A DNA stretch of 64,000 bases from NCBI RefSeq assembly GCF_002217985.1, contig NZ_BCMI01000006.1, positions 1 through 64,000 on the forward strand. Direction: 5' to 3'. Within the stretch, counting starts at the first letter, position 1. Each line of letters begins with the position of its first letter. This document shows, piece by piece, positions 46,063 through 55,063 of this stretch. This DNA is from Secundilactobacillus pentosiphilus. Its GTDB lineage: Bacteria; Bacillota; Bacilli; Lactobacillales; Lactobacillaceae. The notes beneath the pieces were generated by a model. It did not search any database. It was not told the origin of the DNA and saw only the letters and a list, made by a program, of their open reading frames with translations. A program made the position numbers and the translations under genes.

Positions 46063-46968
46063 ATGAACTTTGAAGATTTATTAACCGAACAGCGTAACCG
46101 GCATTCTACCCATATCGATCAAGTTGATACCGATGAAATGGTGGCGATTATCAACCGTGAAGATCAGCGTGTGGCACGTTCAGTTCAAAAGCAGCTGCCG
46201 CAGATTTCAAAGGCCATCAAATTAGCAACGAAGCGGTTTGATGCTGGTGGCCGGTTAATCTACATCGGTGCTGGGACTTCCGGTCGATTGGGGGTCCTGG
46301 ATGCCACTGAGCTGCGGCCGACTTACGGTCTGGAAGAATCGCAGACCTTCGGCATTATTGCGGGTGGGCCCGAAGCCATGTTTCATACTCTGGAAGGGGT
46401 GGAGGATTCTGCTGAATTAGCTGAAAATGATTTAAAAAAAGTGACCTTAAACGAAAAGGATATCGTTATCGGGATCGCAGCTAGTGGGGCAACGCCGTAC
46501 ACGGTAGCCGCCTTACGCTATGCTAAAAAGGTTGGGGCCTTAGCCATTGCAGTGGCGTGTGTTACCGATAGCCCGCTGCAGCAGAACGCAGACGTGGCCA
46601 TTTGTCCGATCGTGGGGCCTGAAGTGATTACGGGTGCCACCCTCATGAAAGCCGGAACATCGCAAAAAATGGTACTGAACATGGTTTCCAGTGGAATCAT
46701 GATTCGTTCTGGAAAAGTTTACCAAAACTTGATGATCAACGTGGTCCCAACTAATGAAAAGACCAACCGGCGGGCGAAACGCATCATTGCTTCTGCAACG
46801 CAGACTTCGACGTTAGCTGCAGAAAGAGCACTGGACAGGGCAGGCAATAACGTTCCCTTGGCTATTTTACTGATTGAAACTAAGGGGACGATTGCGGAAG
46901 CTAAGGCGTTATTAAAACAGGCTGGTGGTCATGTAAGTGACGCCGTCAAATTAAGTTTACAGTCGTAA
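46063..46968 (+). CDS. murQ: N-acetylmuramic acid 6-phosphate etherase
   Basis: A 301-residue SIS-domain enzyme that removes lactate from MurNAc-6-phosphate to give GlcNAc-6-phosphate, recycling wall sugar. Family motifs are IYIGAGTSGRLGVLDATELRPTYG (around residue 62), GIAASGATPY and TGATLMKAGTSQKM. The ATG at 46063 has gtggagg upstream; the upstream in-frame ATG at 45994 lies over the cre site and is rejected. No MurNAc PTS gene is adjacent. Together with the epimerase operon at 53963 it shows two branches of wall recycling. Confidence 0.94.
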   Translation: MNFEDLLTEQRNRHSTHIDQVDTDEMVAIINREDQRVARSVQKQLPQISKAIKLATKRFDAGGRLIYIGAGTSGRLGVLDATELRPTYGLEESQTFGIIAGGPEAMFHTLEGVEDSAELAENDLKKVTLNEKDIVIGIAASGATPYTVAALRYAKKVGALAIAVACVTDSPLQQNADVAICPIVGPEVITGATLMKAGTSQKMVLNMVSSGIMIRSGKVYQNLMINVVPTNEKTNRRAKRIIASATQTSTLAAERALDRAGNNVPLAILLIETKGTIAEAKALLKQAGGHVSDAVKLSLQS

Positions 46969-47022
46969 ATAGACGATGGCTTAAATACTTTTAGTAATGG
47001 GCATATTCACATGGTTTTCCCC

Positions 47023-47051
47023 TTGACCGGGTGTGGTTCTCCTTTTAAAAT
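47023..47051 (+). promoter_or_regulatory. Promoter of the aldo/keto reductase gene
   Basis: TTGACC at 47023-47028 and TAAAAT at 47046-47051 are 17 bases apart, about 40 bases before the start codon. Confidence 0.65.
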
Positions 47052-47089
47052 TGATATGTACCAATTACAAGAGAGGGAGAATTATTAAT

Positions 47090-48082
47090 ATGTATGCAGC
47101 GGATGAAAATCGTTACGACGGCCGGATGCCCGTTCGTCGTGCTGGCAACAAGGGTTTGCAGTTACCAGCAGTGTCGTTTGGCATGTGGCATAGTTTTGGC
47201 GACGAAGCTAATTATTCAGACAGTGAAAAGGTTATTTTAAAAGCGTTTGATAGTGGCATTTTCAGTTTTGACCTTGCCTACAATTACGGCCCTGGTTCAG
47301 GTGCTGCGGAGCGGTTATTTGGCCAAGTTTACCAGGCTAATTTAAAGCCCTACCGTGATGAACTGGTCATTACAACGAAGGCTGGTTACCACATGTGGCC
47401 GGGACCATACGGTGCCATGAGTTCCCGCAAGACGTTGATCAACGCGCTAGATGGCAGTTTGAAACGGATGGGCTTAGACTACGTGGATATCTTTTACAGT
47501 CACCGGTTTGATCCGAATACGGATCCTGAAGAAACGGCGGTTGCACTGGATGACATCGTGCGGTCTGGTAAGGCGCTTTACGTGGGTATTTCAAACTATA
47601 ACAACGTTCAAACTAAGGCGATCCTGAAGATCTTTAAAGAGCTGCACACGCCGTTTGTGGTTAACCAGTTGTCTTACAACATGCTAAACCGGGAAGTTGA
47701 AGACGATGGCGTTTTGGATACCCTGAAGGAAAATAATCTTGGGATGGTTGCTTACGGGCCGTTAGCAGAAGGCTTATTAACTAACCGTTACTTAGGTGGG
47801 ATTCCAGAAGATTTTCAGATCCATTGGAGCAGCACTGACGTGATGGATCAAGGACGTGCTAAATTAACGGAAAAGTTAAATCAGCTTAATGAGATTGCCC
47901 AGAATCGTAACCAGACCATGGCGCAAATGTCCCTCGCTTGGTTATTAAAAGACCCAGTGGTTGTGAGTGTTGTGACGGGTGCTTCAAAGGTGTCTCACTT
48001 GGAAGACAACTTACAAGCCGTTCAAAACATTCGCTTTACTGCTGACGAATTGGAAAAAATTGATGCAATCATCAAAGGCTAA
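47090..48082 (+). CDS. Aldo/keto reductase, YghZ-like
   Basis: A 330-residue NADPH-dependent reductase close to the YghZ group (L-glyceraldehyde 3-phosphate reductase), with the opening YDGRMPVRRAGNKGLQLPAVSFGMW, the catalytic aspartate and tyrosine in FDLAYNYGPGSG, the lysine in TTKAGY and the histidine in FYSHRFDP. The ATG at 47090 has gagaggga upstream. The true substrate is unknown. A LacI-type regulator follows and may control it. Confidence 0.9.
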   Translation: MYAADENRYDGRMPVRRAGNKGLQLPAVSFGMWHSFGDEANYSDSEKVILKAFDSGIFSFDLAYNYGPGSGAAERLFGQVYQANLKPYRDELVITTKAGYHMWPGPYGAMSSRKTLINALDGSLKRMGLDYVDIFYSHRFDPNTDPEETAVALDDIVRSGKALYVGISNYNNVQTKAILKIFKELHTPFVVNQLSYNMLNREVEDDGVLDTLKENNLGMVAYGPLAEGLLTNRYLGGIPEDFQIHWSSTDVMDQGRAKLTEKLNQLNEIAQNRNQTMAQMSLAWLLKDPVVVSVVTGASKVSHLEDNLQAVQNIRFTADELEKIDAIIKG

Positions 48083-48092
48083 TTGAATAGCT

Positions 48093-48131
48093 TACCCCCA
48101 TCTCAAGGTTGCTTGAAATGGGGGCTTTAGT
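48093..48131 (+). terminator. Terminator-like hairpin after the aldo/keto reductase
   Basis: The stem cccccat-ctcaa with ttga-aatggggg forms, but only a weak run (ctttag) follows, so termination may be partial. Confidence 0.5.
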
Positions 48132-48208
48132 ACATAGAGATTCCAGGACGATCTGAATAAGCTTGGGGGACCGCTTTAATATAACCAGGTCGTAATGAGG
48201 AGGATATT

Positions 48209-49228
48209 GTGGCGCAAAAAGTGACAATTAGGGATTTGGCAGAAGCCGCAGGGGTTTCAGTCACAACGGTTTCGCAGATTCTAAATGGCAAAGGTGACCG
48301 GTTTAGTAACGATACCAGAGACCGGGTGCTCAAATTACAGGAAAAGTTAGGCTACGTACCTGACTACAACGCTCGCAATTTAATTATGGGCTCCACCCAA
48401 ACGATTGGTGTTTTAGTCCCTAACTTGGCGAATCCCTTCTTTAGTATGTTTATTAAGGGTATTCAGCAGGTAGCACAGTCACACCACTTTGTACCGATTA
48501 TTTTTGATGCCAATCAGAATCAAAAACTTCAAAGCATGTATCTTGAAGAGTTGATTAAACGGGCGGCAAATGGGTTAATTATTGCTAGTGCAACTTTAGA
48601 CGCGAATGATATTGACCGCATCCTAACACGAAATGGGATCCCCTATCTGCTGTTTGACCAAAACGATGCTCAAATTGGCGACCGGGTTTGGGTGGATGAT
48701 TATAAAGGCGGTCAAATGGCGGCTAATTATTTGCTGTCACAGGGCCACCGCCGAATCTCGCTGTTAGTCGGCCAAGACATCACCCACAATATTCAGCAGC
48801 GAATCAGCGGTTTTCGTGCCGGCATGGCCAAGTATCACTTGACCCTCGCTGATGAGATGGTGGTGCAAACTTCGATGACTAAGCTGGGCGGCTACCAGGC
48901 GACTGCCACGGTGTTAGCTAAGAAGCCGACCGCCGTTTTCTGCATTAACGATGAAATGGCCATTGGCTTATATCGTGGTGTCCAGGAACAGGGGATCAAG
49001 ATTCCAGATGACTTGTCGATCATGGGTTATGATGATATTGACTTAGCTGACTTTGTGACACCAAAGCTGACAACGATCCACCAGCCGGCATTTGAAATGG
49101 GACAGGTAGCTACGGAACTGTTAATTGAACGGTTGAATAACCCGCGGCTGACTCACCAGGACAAACAGTTACCACTAGAATTAATCACCCGTGATAGCGT
49201 GAAATTAATACAGTCTGGCATACACTAA
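48209..49228 (+). CDS. LacI/GalR-family transcriptional regulator
   Basis: A 339-residue repressor. The N-terminal helix-turn-helix TIRDLAEAAGVSVTTVSQILNG (residues 6-27) and hinge are followed by a periplasmic-binding-protein-like effector domain starting at TIGVLVPNLANPFFS, with FCINDEMAIGLYRG and MGYDDIDLADF. It resembles sugar-responsive CcpA-like or RbsR-like repressors; the ligand is unknown. The start is GTG with gaggagg upstream. The aldo/keto reductase gene is the nearest plausible target; the arc operon downstream has its own regulator. Confidence 0.9.
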   Translation: MAQKVTIRDLAEAAGVSVTTVSQILNGKGDRFSNDTRDRVLKLQEKLGYVPDYNARNLIMGSTQTIGVLVPNLANPFFSMFIKGIQQVAQSHHFVPIIFDANQNQKLQSMYLEELIKRAANGLIIASATLDANDIDRILTRNGIPYLLFDQNDAQIGDRVWVDDYKGGQMAANYLLSQGHRRISLLVGQDITHNIQQRISGFRAGMAKYHLTLADEMVVQTSMTKLGGYQATATVLAKKPTAVFCINDEMAIGLYRGVQEQGIKIPDDLSIMGYDDIDLADFVTPKLTTIHQPAFEMGQVATELLIERLNNPRLTHQDKQLPLELITRDSVKLIQSGIH

Positions 49229-49254
49229 AAATGTGAAACAAATATGAATTTAGT

Positions 49255-49285
49255 TTGACTAAAGCACGAATAGTCCCGATATATT
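49255..49285 (+). promoter_or_regulatory. Possible promoter within the lacI-arcA gap
   Basis: TTGACT at 49255-49260 lies 17 bases before GATATA and 19 before TATATT. With the terminator at 49346 it would define an RNA of about 100 nt. The spacing is not ideal for the better -10. Confidence 0.35.
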
Positions 49286-49345
49286 GGTAATATGTTCCTA
49301 TACAAAATATTTAATTTAATTTTAATTTTCTAATAATATGCATTA

Positions 49346-49391
49346 AAAGGTGTATATTTAAGGCACAAGTCTTAAATATACACCTTTTTTT
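49346..49391 (+). terminator. Terminator between the lacI-type gene and arcA
   Basis: A 15-bp stem (aggtgtatatttaag with its complement) around an 8-base loop is followed by seven T residues. It lies 118 bases after the regulator gene and would end either that transcript or a short RNA starting near 49292. Confidence 0.9.
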
Positions 49392-49422
49392 GCATATTTA
49401 TTTTAAGTTATTGTTCGCCGCT

Positions 49423-49450
49423 TTAAAATGTGAAATTCTTGGCATTTTAA
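49423..49450 (+). promoter_or_regulatory. Candidate ArcR (Crp/Fnr-type) site upstream of arcA
   Basis: ttaaaatg and cattttaa form an inverted repeat with a 12-base centre; the same centre carries TGTGA-N6-TGGCA, an imperfect CRP-type site. A weak promoter (GTGAAA-17-TATGAT at 49465-49493) puts the site about 63 bases before the predicted start, near the usual activator position. ArcR is encoded at 53213. Confidence 0.45.
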
Positions 49451-49526
49451 CTGTGAAGGATTCGGTGAAACGAATTGTTATTGCGCTTATGATTAAGATG
49501 TCTAATAGAGATAGGAGGTAATGACC

Positions 49527-50762
49527 ATGACTAAACCAATCCACGTGACATCAGAAATTGGTAAACTTGATGTTGTTATGTTGAAAAGACCAGGGACTGA
49601 AGTTGAAAATTTCACCCCGGAAATGATGCCACGGCTTTTATTTGATGATATTCCTTACCTACCCATTGCTCAAAAGGAACACGATAACTTCGCCGATACC
49701 CTAAGAGAAAACGGTGCTGAAGTGCTGTACCTCGAAAAATTAGTGGTGGAAGCTTTGGACGCTGACGGTTCTGAAGTCAAAACGGCATTCTTAGACAAAA
49801 TGTTAACTGAATCCGGTTACGCAGCTGGGATGATTCATCATGAACTTAAAAACTATTTGTTAAGTATGCCAACCGCTGAAATGATCGTTAAGCTCATGGC
49901 CGGCGTGCGGAAAAACGAACTGGATCTCGTACCGCGAGACTTAGTGAGTGCAGCCGAAGAACGTGATTATCCATTCTTCCTGGACCCGATGCCGAACCTG
50001 TATTTTACCCGGGATCCTGCTGCGTCACTGGGGGACGGGCTCAGCATTAACAATATGACCTTCCCCGCTCGACAGCGTGAATCGTTCTTTATGGAAACAA
50101 TCATTGACTACCACCCTAGGTTTGCAGACCACGGCTTGCACGTTTGGCGTGACCGTAACCAGCCTGGTCGAATCGAAGGCGGCGACGAGTTAGTTTTGAG
50201 CAGTACCGTGATTGCCATTGGTGTGTCTGAACGAACTTCAGCGCACGCCATTGAAGATATTGCCCGCCGATTGTTTGAACACGATAGCGGCTTCGAAAAA
50301 GTGCTGGCAATTCGGATTCCGCATAACCATGCTATGATGCATTTAGACACGGTCTTTACGATGATCAACCATGATCAATTTACGGTTCATCCGGGGATCT
50401 TGGGTGAAGGCGGTCAAATTGATACTTGGACCATTACGGAAGACCAGAATGGTGAGCTGCATGTGGATCATCATTTGAACCTCAAACAAGTTCTAAAAGA
50501 CGTGCTAGGGCTTGATGAGATCGATTTAATTCCGACTGGTGGCGGTGACCCGCTTATCGCTGATCGTGAACAGTGGAATGACGGTTCCAACACGTTGGCG
50601 ATTGCACCTGGCGTGGTAGTCACCTATAATAGAAACTACGTATCAAATCAGGTACTGCGTGAACATGGACTTAAAGTTCTAGAAGTTCTTTCCAGCGAAC
50701 TTTCAAGGGGCCGTGGTGGTCCAAGATGCATGAGTATGCCACTGGTACGGGAAGATCTATAA
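49527..50762 (+). CDS. arcA: Arginine deiminase
   Basis: A 411-residue enzyme that hydrolyses arginine to citrulline and ammonia. [18 protein letters not shown], the substrate loop [17 protein letters not shown] and the catalytic Cys401 in [11 protein letters not shown] are all present. The ATG at 49527 is nine bases from aggagg; the ATG at 49521 is too close. It is the first gene of arcABC, giving one ATP per arginine and raising the pH in acid. Confidence 0.97.
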   Translation: MTKPIHVTSEIGKLDVVMLKRPGTEVENFTPEMMPRLLFDDIPYLPIAQKEHDNFADTLRENGAEVLYLEKLVVEALDADGSEVKTAFLDKMLTESGYAAGMIHHELKNYLLSMPTAEMIVKLMAGVRKNELDLVPRDLVSAAEERDYPFFLDPMPNLYFTRDPAASLGDGLSINNMTFPARQRESFFMETIIDYHPRFADHGLHVWRDRNQPGRIEGGDELVLSSTVIAIGVSERTSAHAIEDIARRLFEHDSGFEKVLAIRIPHNHAMMHLDTVFTMINHDQFTVHPGILGEGGQIDTWTITEDQNGELHVDHHLNLKQVLKDVLGLDEIDLIPTGGGDPLIADREQWNDGSNTLAIAPGVVVTYNRNYVSNQVLREHGLKVLEVLSSELSRGRGGPRCMSMPLVREDL

Positions 50763-50785
50763 CCTAAAAAAAAGGAGCTATTACG

Positions 50786-51814
50786 ATGACAGAATTTAAA
50801 AATAGCGTTTTTCAAGGACGGTCAGTGCTGGCCGAAAAAGATTTTAGTGCCGCTGAGTTGAACTATTTGGTTGATTTTGGATTACATTTAAAAGCGCTTA
50901 AAAAAGCGGGTATACCGCATCATTACCTGGAAGGTAAGAACATTGCCTTACTGTTCGAGAAAACCTCTACACGGACCCGTTCGGCATTCACGACTGCAGC
51001 AATTGATTTAGGTGCGCACCCAGAATTTTTAGGTGCTAACGATATTCAGCTGGGTAAAAAGGAATCAGTTGAAGATACAGCCAAGGTGCTTGGCAGTATG
51101 TTTGACGGGATTGAATTTCGTGGCTTTAGTCAAAAAGTGGTTGAACAGTTAGCTGAATTTTCAGGGGTCCCGGTTTGGAATGGATTAACGGATGAATGGC
51201 ACCCGACTCAAATGCTGGCTGATTTCATGACGGTGAAGGAAAATTTTGGTCACTTAAAGGGCTTAACGTTGACTTATATGGGTGACGGTCGTAACAACAT
51301 GGCCAACTCCTTATTGGTTACCGGCGCCATTCTTGGGGTGAACATTCACATTGTGGCACCAAAGGAATTACATCCCGCACAGGAGATTCAAGACCTGGCT
51401 AACGGTTTTGCCAAAGACTCAGGTGCTAAACTGCTGATTACCGATGACCTTGATGAAGGGATGAAAGGTTCAAATATCGTGTATACAGATGTTTGGGTTT
51501 CCATGGGTGAGCATAACTGGCAAGAACGCATTAATCTACTAAAGCCTTACCAAGTGAACATGGCGGCTTTGAAGAAGACGGGTACGCCGGATGATCAATT
51601 GATCGTGATGCACTGTCTGCCCGCGTTTCACGATACAACTACCGATTATGGTAAAGAAATTCAAGAAAAGTATGGCTTAACTGAGATGGAAATTACGGAT
51701 GAAGTTTTCCGCAGCAAGTATGCACGTCAGTTTGAGGAAGCTGAAAACAGAATGCATTCCATCAAAGCGATGATGGCAGCAACGTTGGGTAACTTGTTTA
51801 TCCCAAGGGTCTAG
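50786..51814 (+). CDS. arcB: Catabolic ornithine carbamoyltransferase
   Basis: A 342-residue enzyme that splits citrulline with phosphate into ornithine and carbamoyl phosphate. The carbamoyl phosphate site [12 protein letters not shown] (near residue 53), the ornithine motif and the HCLPAFHD block (near 274) are intact. Its place between arcA and arcC indicates the catabolic rather than biosynthetic direction. A strong terminator follows, so arcC may be expressed at a lower level. Confidence 0.96.
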   Translation: MTEFKNSVFQGRSVLAEKDFSAAELNYLVDFGLHLKALKKAGIPHHYLEGKNIALLFEKTSTRTRSAFTTAAIDLGAHPEFLGANDIQLGKKESVEDTAKVLGSMFDGIEFRGFSQKVVEQLAEFSGVPVWNGLTDEWHPTQMLADFMTVKENFGHLKGLTLTYMGDGRNNMANSLLVTGAILGVNIHIVAPKELHPAQEIQDLANGFAKDSGAKLLITDDLDEGMKGSNIVYTDVWVSMGEHNWQERINLLKPYQVNMAALKKTGTPDDQLIVMHCLPAFHDTTTDYGKEIQEKYGLTEMEITDEVFRSKYARQFEEAENRMHSIKAMMAATLGNLFIPRV

Positions 51815-51831
51815 CAAACTAAATTCTGCTT

Positions 51832-51886
51832 TAGGGGGCTTGGGCAAAATCCGACTGGTATTTTGCCCAGTGCCCCCTTTGTTTTT
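51832..51886 (+). terminator. Terminator or attenuator between arcB and arcC
   Basis: The stem agggggc-ttgggcaaaat pairs with attttgccca-gt-gccccct and is followed by ttgttttt. Within an operon it may lower arcC expression or protect the arcAB mRNA end. Confidence 0.85.
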
Positions 51887-51921
51887 ACCAGCAGGGACAT
51901 TGACAGAAAGGATGATTTCCC

Positions 51922-52887
51922 ATGACAGCACGAAAAATTGTGGTGGCACTTGGCGGTAACGCGATTTTAGCTAATGATGCCAGTGCAGCAGCGCAACAAC
52001 GCGCGTTAAGAGAAACTGCTAAATACTTGGTCAAATTTATTCAGCAGGGTGATTCACTAATCATTTCCCATGGCAACGGCCCGCAGGTAGGGAACCTTTT
52101 ATTACAGCAGGCGGCCGGCAGCACACCGGAGAATCCCGCAATGCCGTTAGACACCGCAGTCGCCATGACTCAAGGCAGTGTCGGTTATTGGCTGCAAAAC
52201 GCGATGGCCGCGGAATTGACAGCTCTGGGATTAGAGATGGACGTTGCCACGGTGGTCACCCAGGTCGTTGTTGATGAAAATGACCCAGCGTTTGGGGCAC
52301 CGACTAAGCCCATTGGTCCTTTTTATGACCATGAAGCAGTCACGGCCCTCAAAACAGCACATTCGGAATTTCACTTTGTGGAAGATGCTGGCCGGGGCTA
52401 TCGCCGGGTCGTTGCTTCTCCGCGGCCAATCGACGTTGTTGAAGCGGGGGCAGTGAACCAGTTAGTCAACGCCGGTGTGATCCCGATTGCGGCTGGCGGC
52501 GGTGGCATCCCGGTGGTTCGTCGCGAGCACGAACTGGCAGGCGTAGAGGCCGTGATCGATAAGGACTTTGCGTCAGAAAAACTGGCTGAACGGGTAGGTG
52601 CAGATCAGTTGATCATCTTAACGGCCGTAGATCACGTGTACGTGAATTTCAATACACCGGCACAGCGGCGACTGAATACAGTTTCAATCAGTGAATTGCA
52701 ACAGCACATTGCTGATGGCCAGTTTGCACCTGGCAGCATGCTGCCCAAGGTTGAAGCAGCGATTGAATTTGTGACGCATCGTCCGGAGGGGCAAGCTGTG
52801 ATCACCTCATTAAGCAACCTGGGCGAATTTATCGAGAACGGGTCAGGGACGATTGTTTCAATGGTCAATGCTGAATCCAGCGTTTAA
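51922..52887 (+). CDS. arcC: Carbamate kinase
   Basis: A 321-residue amino acid kinase-fold enzyme that uses carbamoyl phosphate to make ATP, the energy-yielding step of the pathway. It opens [50 protein letters not shown] and [11 protein letters not shown] are the substrate- and ATP-binding segments. The long palindrome at 52923-53021 follows its stop. Confidence 0.96.
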   Translation: MTARKIVVALGGNAILANDASAAAQQRALRETAKYLVKFIQQGDSLIISHGNGPQVGNLLLQQAAGSTPENPAMPLDTAVAMTQGSVGYWLQNAMAAELTALGLEMDVATVVTQVVVDENDPAFGAPTKPIGPFYDHEAVTALKTAHSEFHFVEDAGRGYRRVVASPRPIDVVEAGAVNQLVNAGVIPIAAGGGGIPVVRREHELAGVEAVIDKDFASEKLAERVGADQLIILTAVDHVYVNFNTPAQRRLNTVSISELQQHIADGQFAPGSMLPKVEAAIEFVTHRPEGQAVITSLSNLGEFIENGSGTIVSMVNAESSV

Positions 52888-52922
52888 GTTAAAGTTGGTC
52901 ACAGTGATCAAGAGGGTGTGAT

Positions 52923-53131
52923 ACAACTCGGTAGATTCCAGAATATAATGCCAAATGCACCATCCCAATGGTTTTTATTGGGATGGTGCATTTGGCATTA
53001 TATGGCCGGAATCTGAGTTGTGGAGCAGGCTAAGGCTATATTTCAGTATTGAACCAGCGTACATTTTAAGCTGTGCTTTAGTCAAGAAATCAACTGGAAT
53101 CCTTATCAATATAGACTTAAGTCACAGGCCC
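52923..53131 (+). repeat. Hairpin-plus-tail repeat element, copy 2, with a very long palindrome
   Basis: 36 bases after arcC, 52943-52969 pairs perfectly with 52977-53003 (27 bp) around the 7-base loop ggttttt. After a small internal loop, 52923-52929 and 52933-52939 pair with 53008-53021 (14 bp with a 3-base bulge), so about 99 bases fold into one rod. From the hairpin tip (ccaatggttttt-attgg) through 53131 the sequence is homologous to the reverse complement of 1749-1906. The stem of copy 1 has a different sequence. It can act as the arcC terminator, though no T-run follows the stem. Confidence 0.8.
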
Positions 53132-53212
53132 TTTTTGAGATCTTGAAGTTCAAACTTAAATTTAAAATCATTTGGCGTATAATAATAGCCAGATAAGAAG
53201 GGAGTCCAACTC

Positions 53213-53899
53213 ATGCTGCACTCGGATGATACGTACCGCCATTATTTGCGTCAACTGCCTGAATTTTGTGATTTTACTGAGGAAGAGTTTACCAAATTGA
53301 CCCATGATTTAAGTGTTAAAACTTATCCTAAAGGTCAAGTTCTATTCGACCACGGGGATCCAAGACAGTCTTTTTATTACGTGATCAAAGGTGTAGTACG
53401 TTTGGAACGGCAGGATGAAACGGGTAACTTTTCGTTCATTAATTACGTGAAAGCAATTAAGGGGTTCCCTTACCGCGGACTGTATACTGATGAAGATTTT
53501 CCCTATACGGCTACTGCATTAACGGCCATTACGATTGCTTCGGTACCGATGGCAAGCTTTGAAGCCATCGTTTCCTTAAATCCGTTGGTCACCCGGCAAG
53601 TTATCAGACAAATGAGTCAGTTACTTGACCGAATGGAAAATCGGCTGCAAAGATTAGTGACTTCTAGCGCTACAGCCAGAGTCATCCAAGCATTAAGTAT
53701 CTTTGGCACCGATATGGGCGAAAAGGCCCCAGAAGGTGACGTGCTGATTCCTTATCCCATTACCCTGATTGAATTAGCGCGACTGAGCGGGACCACTCGT
53801 GAAACAGCTGGTCAGGTTGTGAATAAGTTAGAAGCGGCGGGCAAGCTGACTTATAACAAAAAACGGTTTCGCTTTGAGCCAAATGATCTCAGTATTTAG
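53213..53899 (+). CDS. arcR: ArcR, Crp/Fnr-family regulator of the arginine deiminase operon
   Basis: A 228-residue regulator with an N-terminal cyclic-nucleotide-binding-like barrel (about 20-120, KGQVLFDHGDPRQSFYYVIKG), a dimer helix and a C-terminal winged helix with LIELARLSGTTRETAGQVVNKLEAAGKL (about 180-215). No cysteine cluster for an iron-sulfur centre is seen, so it is not an Fnr oxygen sensor. ArcR proteins of lactic acid bacteria and bacilli activate arc operons. A TATAAT at 53178-53183 may be its own -10 box. Confidence 0.9.
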   Translation: MLHSDDTYRHYLRQLPEFCDFTEEEFTKLTHDLSVKTYPKGQVLFDHGDPRQSFYYVIKGVVRLERQDETGNFSFINYVKAIKGFPYRGLYTDEDFPYTATALTAITIASVPMASFEAIVSLNPLVTRQVIRQMSQLLDRMENRLQRLVTSSATARVIQALSIFGTDMGEKAPEGDVLIPYPITLIELARLSGTTRETAGQVVNKLEAAGKLTYNKKRFRFEPNDLSI

Positions 53900-53962
53900 T
53901 GTCGAACACGGAATTGGGGTAAACTTGAAGCAATTATCAATGGAAAATTTGGGGGTTATGTG

Positions 53963-55048
53963 ATGGCATTAACGATTAAAAAAATTGAAACGTTTCCAAT
54001 TGCAGTACCGCTTAAATCGCCGTTCAAAACGGCGTTACGGACCGTGACAACAGCTAGCAGTCTGATTGTGCGTTTGACCGATTCTGATGGCTTTGTCGGG
54101 TTAGGGGAAGCTGCCCCAACAGCACCCATTACGGGCGACACTTCCGCCAGTATTCAATATGCAGTGGAAAAGGTGATCGCACCAAAATTGATTGGGAGCT
54201 CTTTAAATCAGCCAGAACGCGTTAAACGGGCTATTGATAACGCATTAGTTGGCAATCATAGCCCTAAAGCCGCCGTCAACATTGCGGTCAATGATCTATT
54301 GGCAAAGCATTATGGTGTCTCGCTATTGGAGCTGCTAGGCGGTTACCGGCAGACGATTTCGACCGATTACACGGTGAGTGTCGGCAGTGCCGATGAGATG
54401 GTCCGTCACGCTAGACAGTTGGTGGCAGACGGGTTCAGCACTTTAAAGGTTAAGGTTGGCAGTCAATCGCCATTTGAAGATCTAAAGCAGGTTCGCGCGA
54501 TTCGAAAGGCGGTTGGCCCGGACGTGAAGATCCGGCTTGACGCTAATCAGGGCTGGCGTAAAAAACAGGCGGCTAAAATGATCAATCAGATGGCTGCAGA
54601 AGGCCTAGCAATCGAACTTGTGGAACAGCCAGTTCCGGCAGATGATTTTGAAGGACTAGCTTACGTGACGGCGAATACGGATACCCCGATCATGGCTGAT
54701 GAAAGTATCTTTTCTGTCAAGGATGCGTTAAGACTACTGAAAATGGACGGTTGTGATATTATTAATCTCAAGCTAATGAAGGCGGGCGGGATTGATAATG
54801 CTTTGAAAATTAATGCAATTGCCGAAGCCTTTGGCGTTCCGTGCATGGTGGGCAGTATGATCGAATCACAGGTTTCGGTGACAGCAGCGGCTGAAATGGC
54901 AGCTGCCAAGGGTAACATTCAGTATTACGATTTGGATGCTGCCATGATGTTTGAGACCCAACCAACGACGGGGGGCATTACACACGACGGTTCGGCAATC
55001 AAAATTCCTGCCAAAGCGGGTTTAGGCATTGAGTTTCAAACCAAGTAA
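53963..55048 (+). CDS. Dipeptide (L-Ala-D/L-Glu) epimerase, YkfB type
   Basis: A 361-residue enolase-superfamily enzyme. Substrate-side lysines lie in TLKVKVGS (near residue 160), metal ligands in RLDANQGW, VEQPVPADD and MADES, and the C-terminal lysine in NLKLMKAGG. It converts the L-Ala-D-Glu released from muropeptides into L-Ala-L-Glu, which ordinary peptidases can cleave. The ATG at 53963 follows ggggg. The next two genes are an NlpC/P60 peptidase and a serine hydrolase, so this is a muropeptide-recycling operon. Confidence 0.92.
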   Translation: MALTIKKIETFPIAVPLKSPFKTALRTVTTASSLIVRLTDSDGFVGLGEAAPTAPITGDTSASIQYAVEKVIAPKLIGSSLNQPERVKRAIDNALVGNHSPKAAVNIAVNDLLAKHYGVSLLELLGGYRQTISTDYTVSVGSADEMVRHARQLVADGFSTLKVKVGSQSPFEDLKQVRAIRKAVGPDVKIRLDANQGWRKKQAAKMINQMAAEGLAIELVEQPVPADDFEGLAYVTANTDTPIMADESIFSVKDALRLLKMDGCDIINLKLMKAGGIDNALKINAIAEAFGVPCMVGSMIESQVSVTAAAEMAAAKGNIQYYDLDAAMMFETQPTTGGITHDGSAIKIPAKAGLGIEFQTK

Positions 55049-55063
55049 AGTGGGGGTGATCGG

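Noticed and set aside
49255-49268. A third copy of the hairpin-plus-tail element, suggested by ttgactaaagcac
   Set aside because: Only 13-14 bases match the tails; no hairpin tip or other tail block is near, so it may be chance or a shared promoter element.
49465-49480. A cre-like sequence (gtgaaacgaattgtt) before arcA
   Set aside because: The central CG is one base out of register with the consensus, so it was not called.
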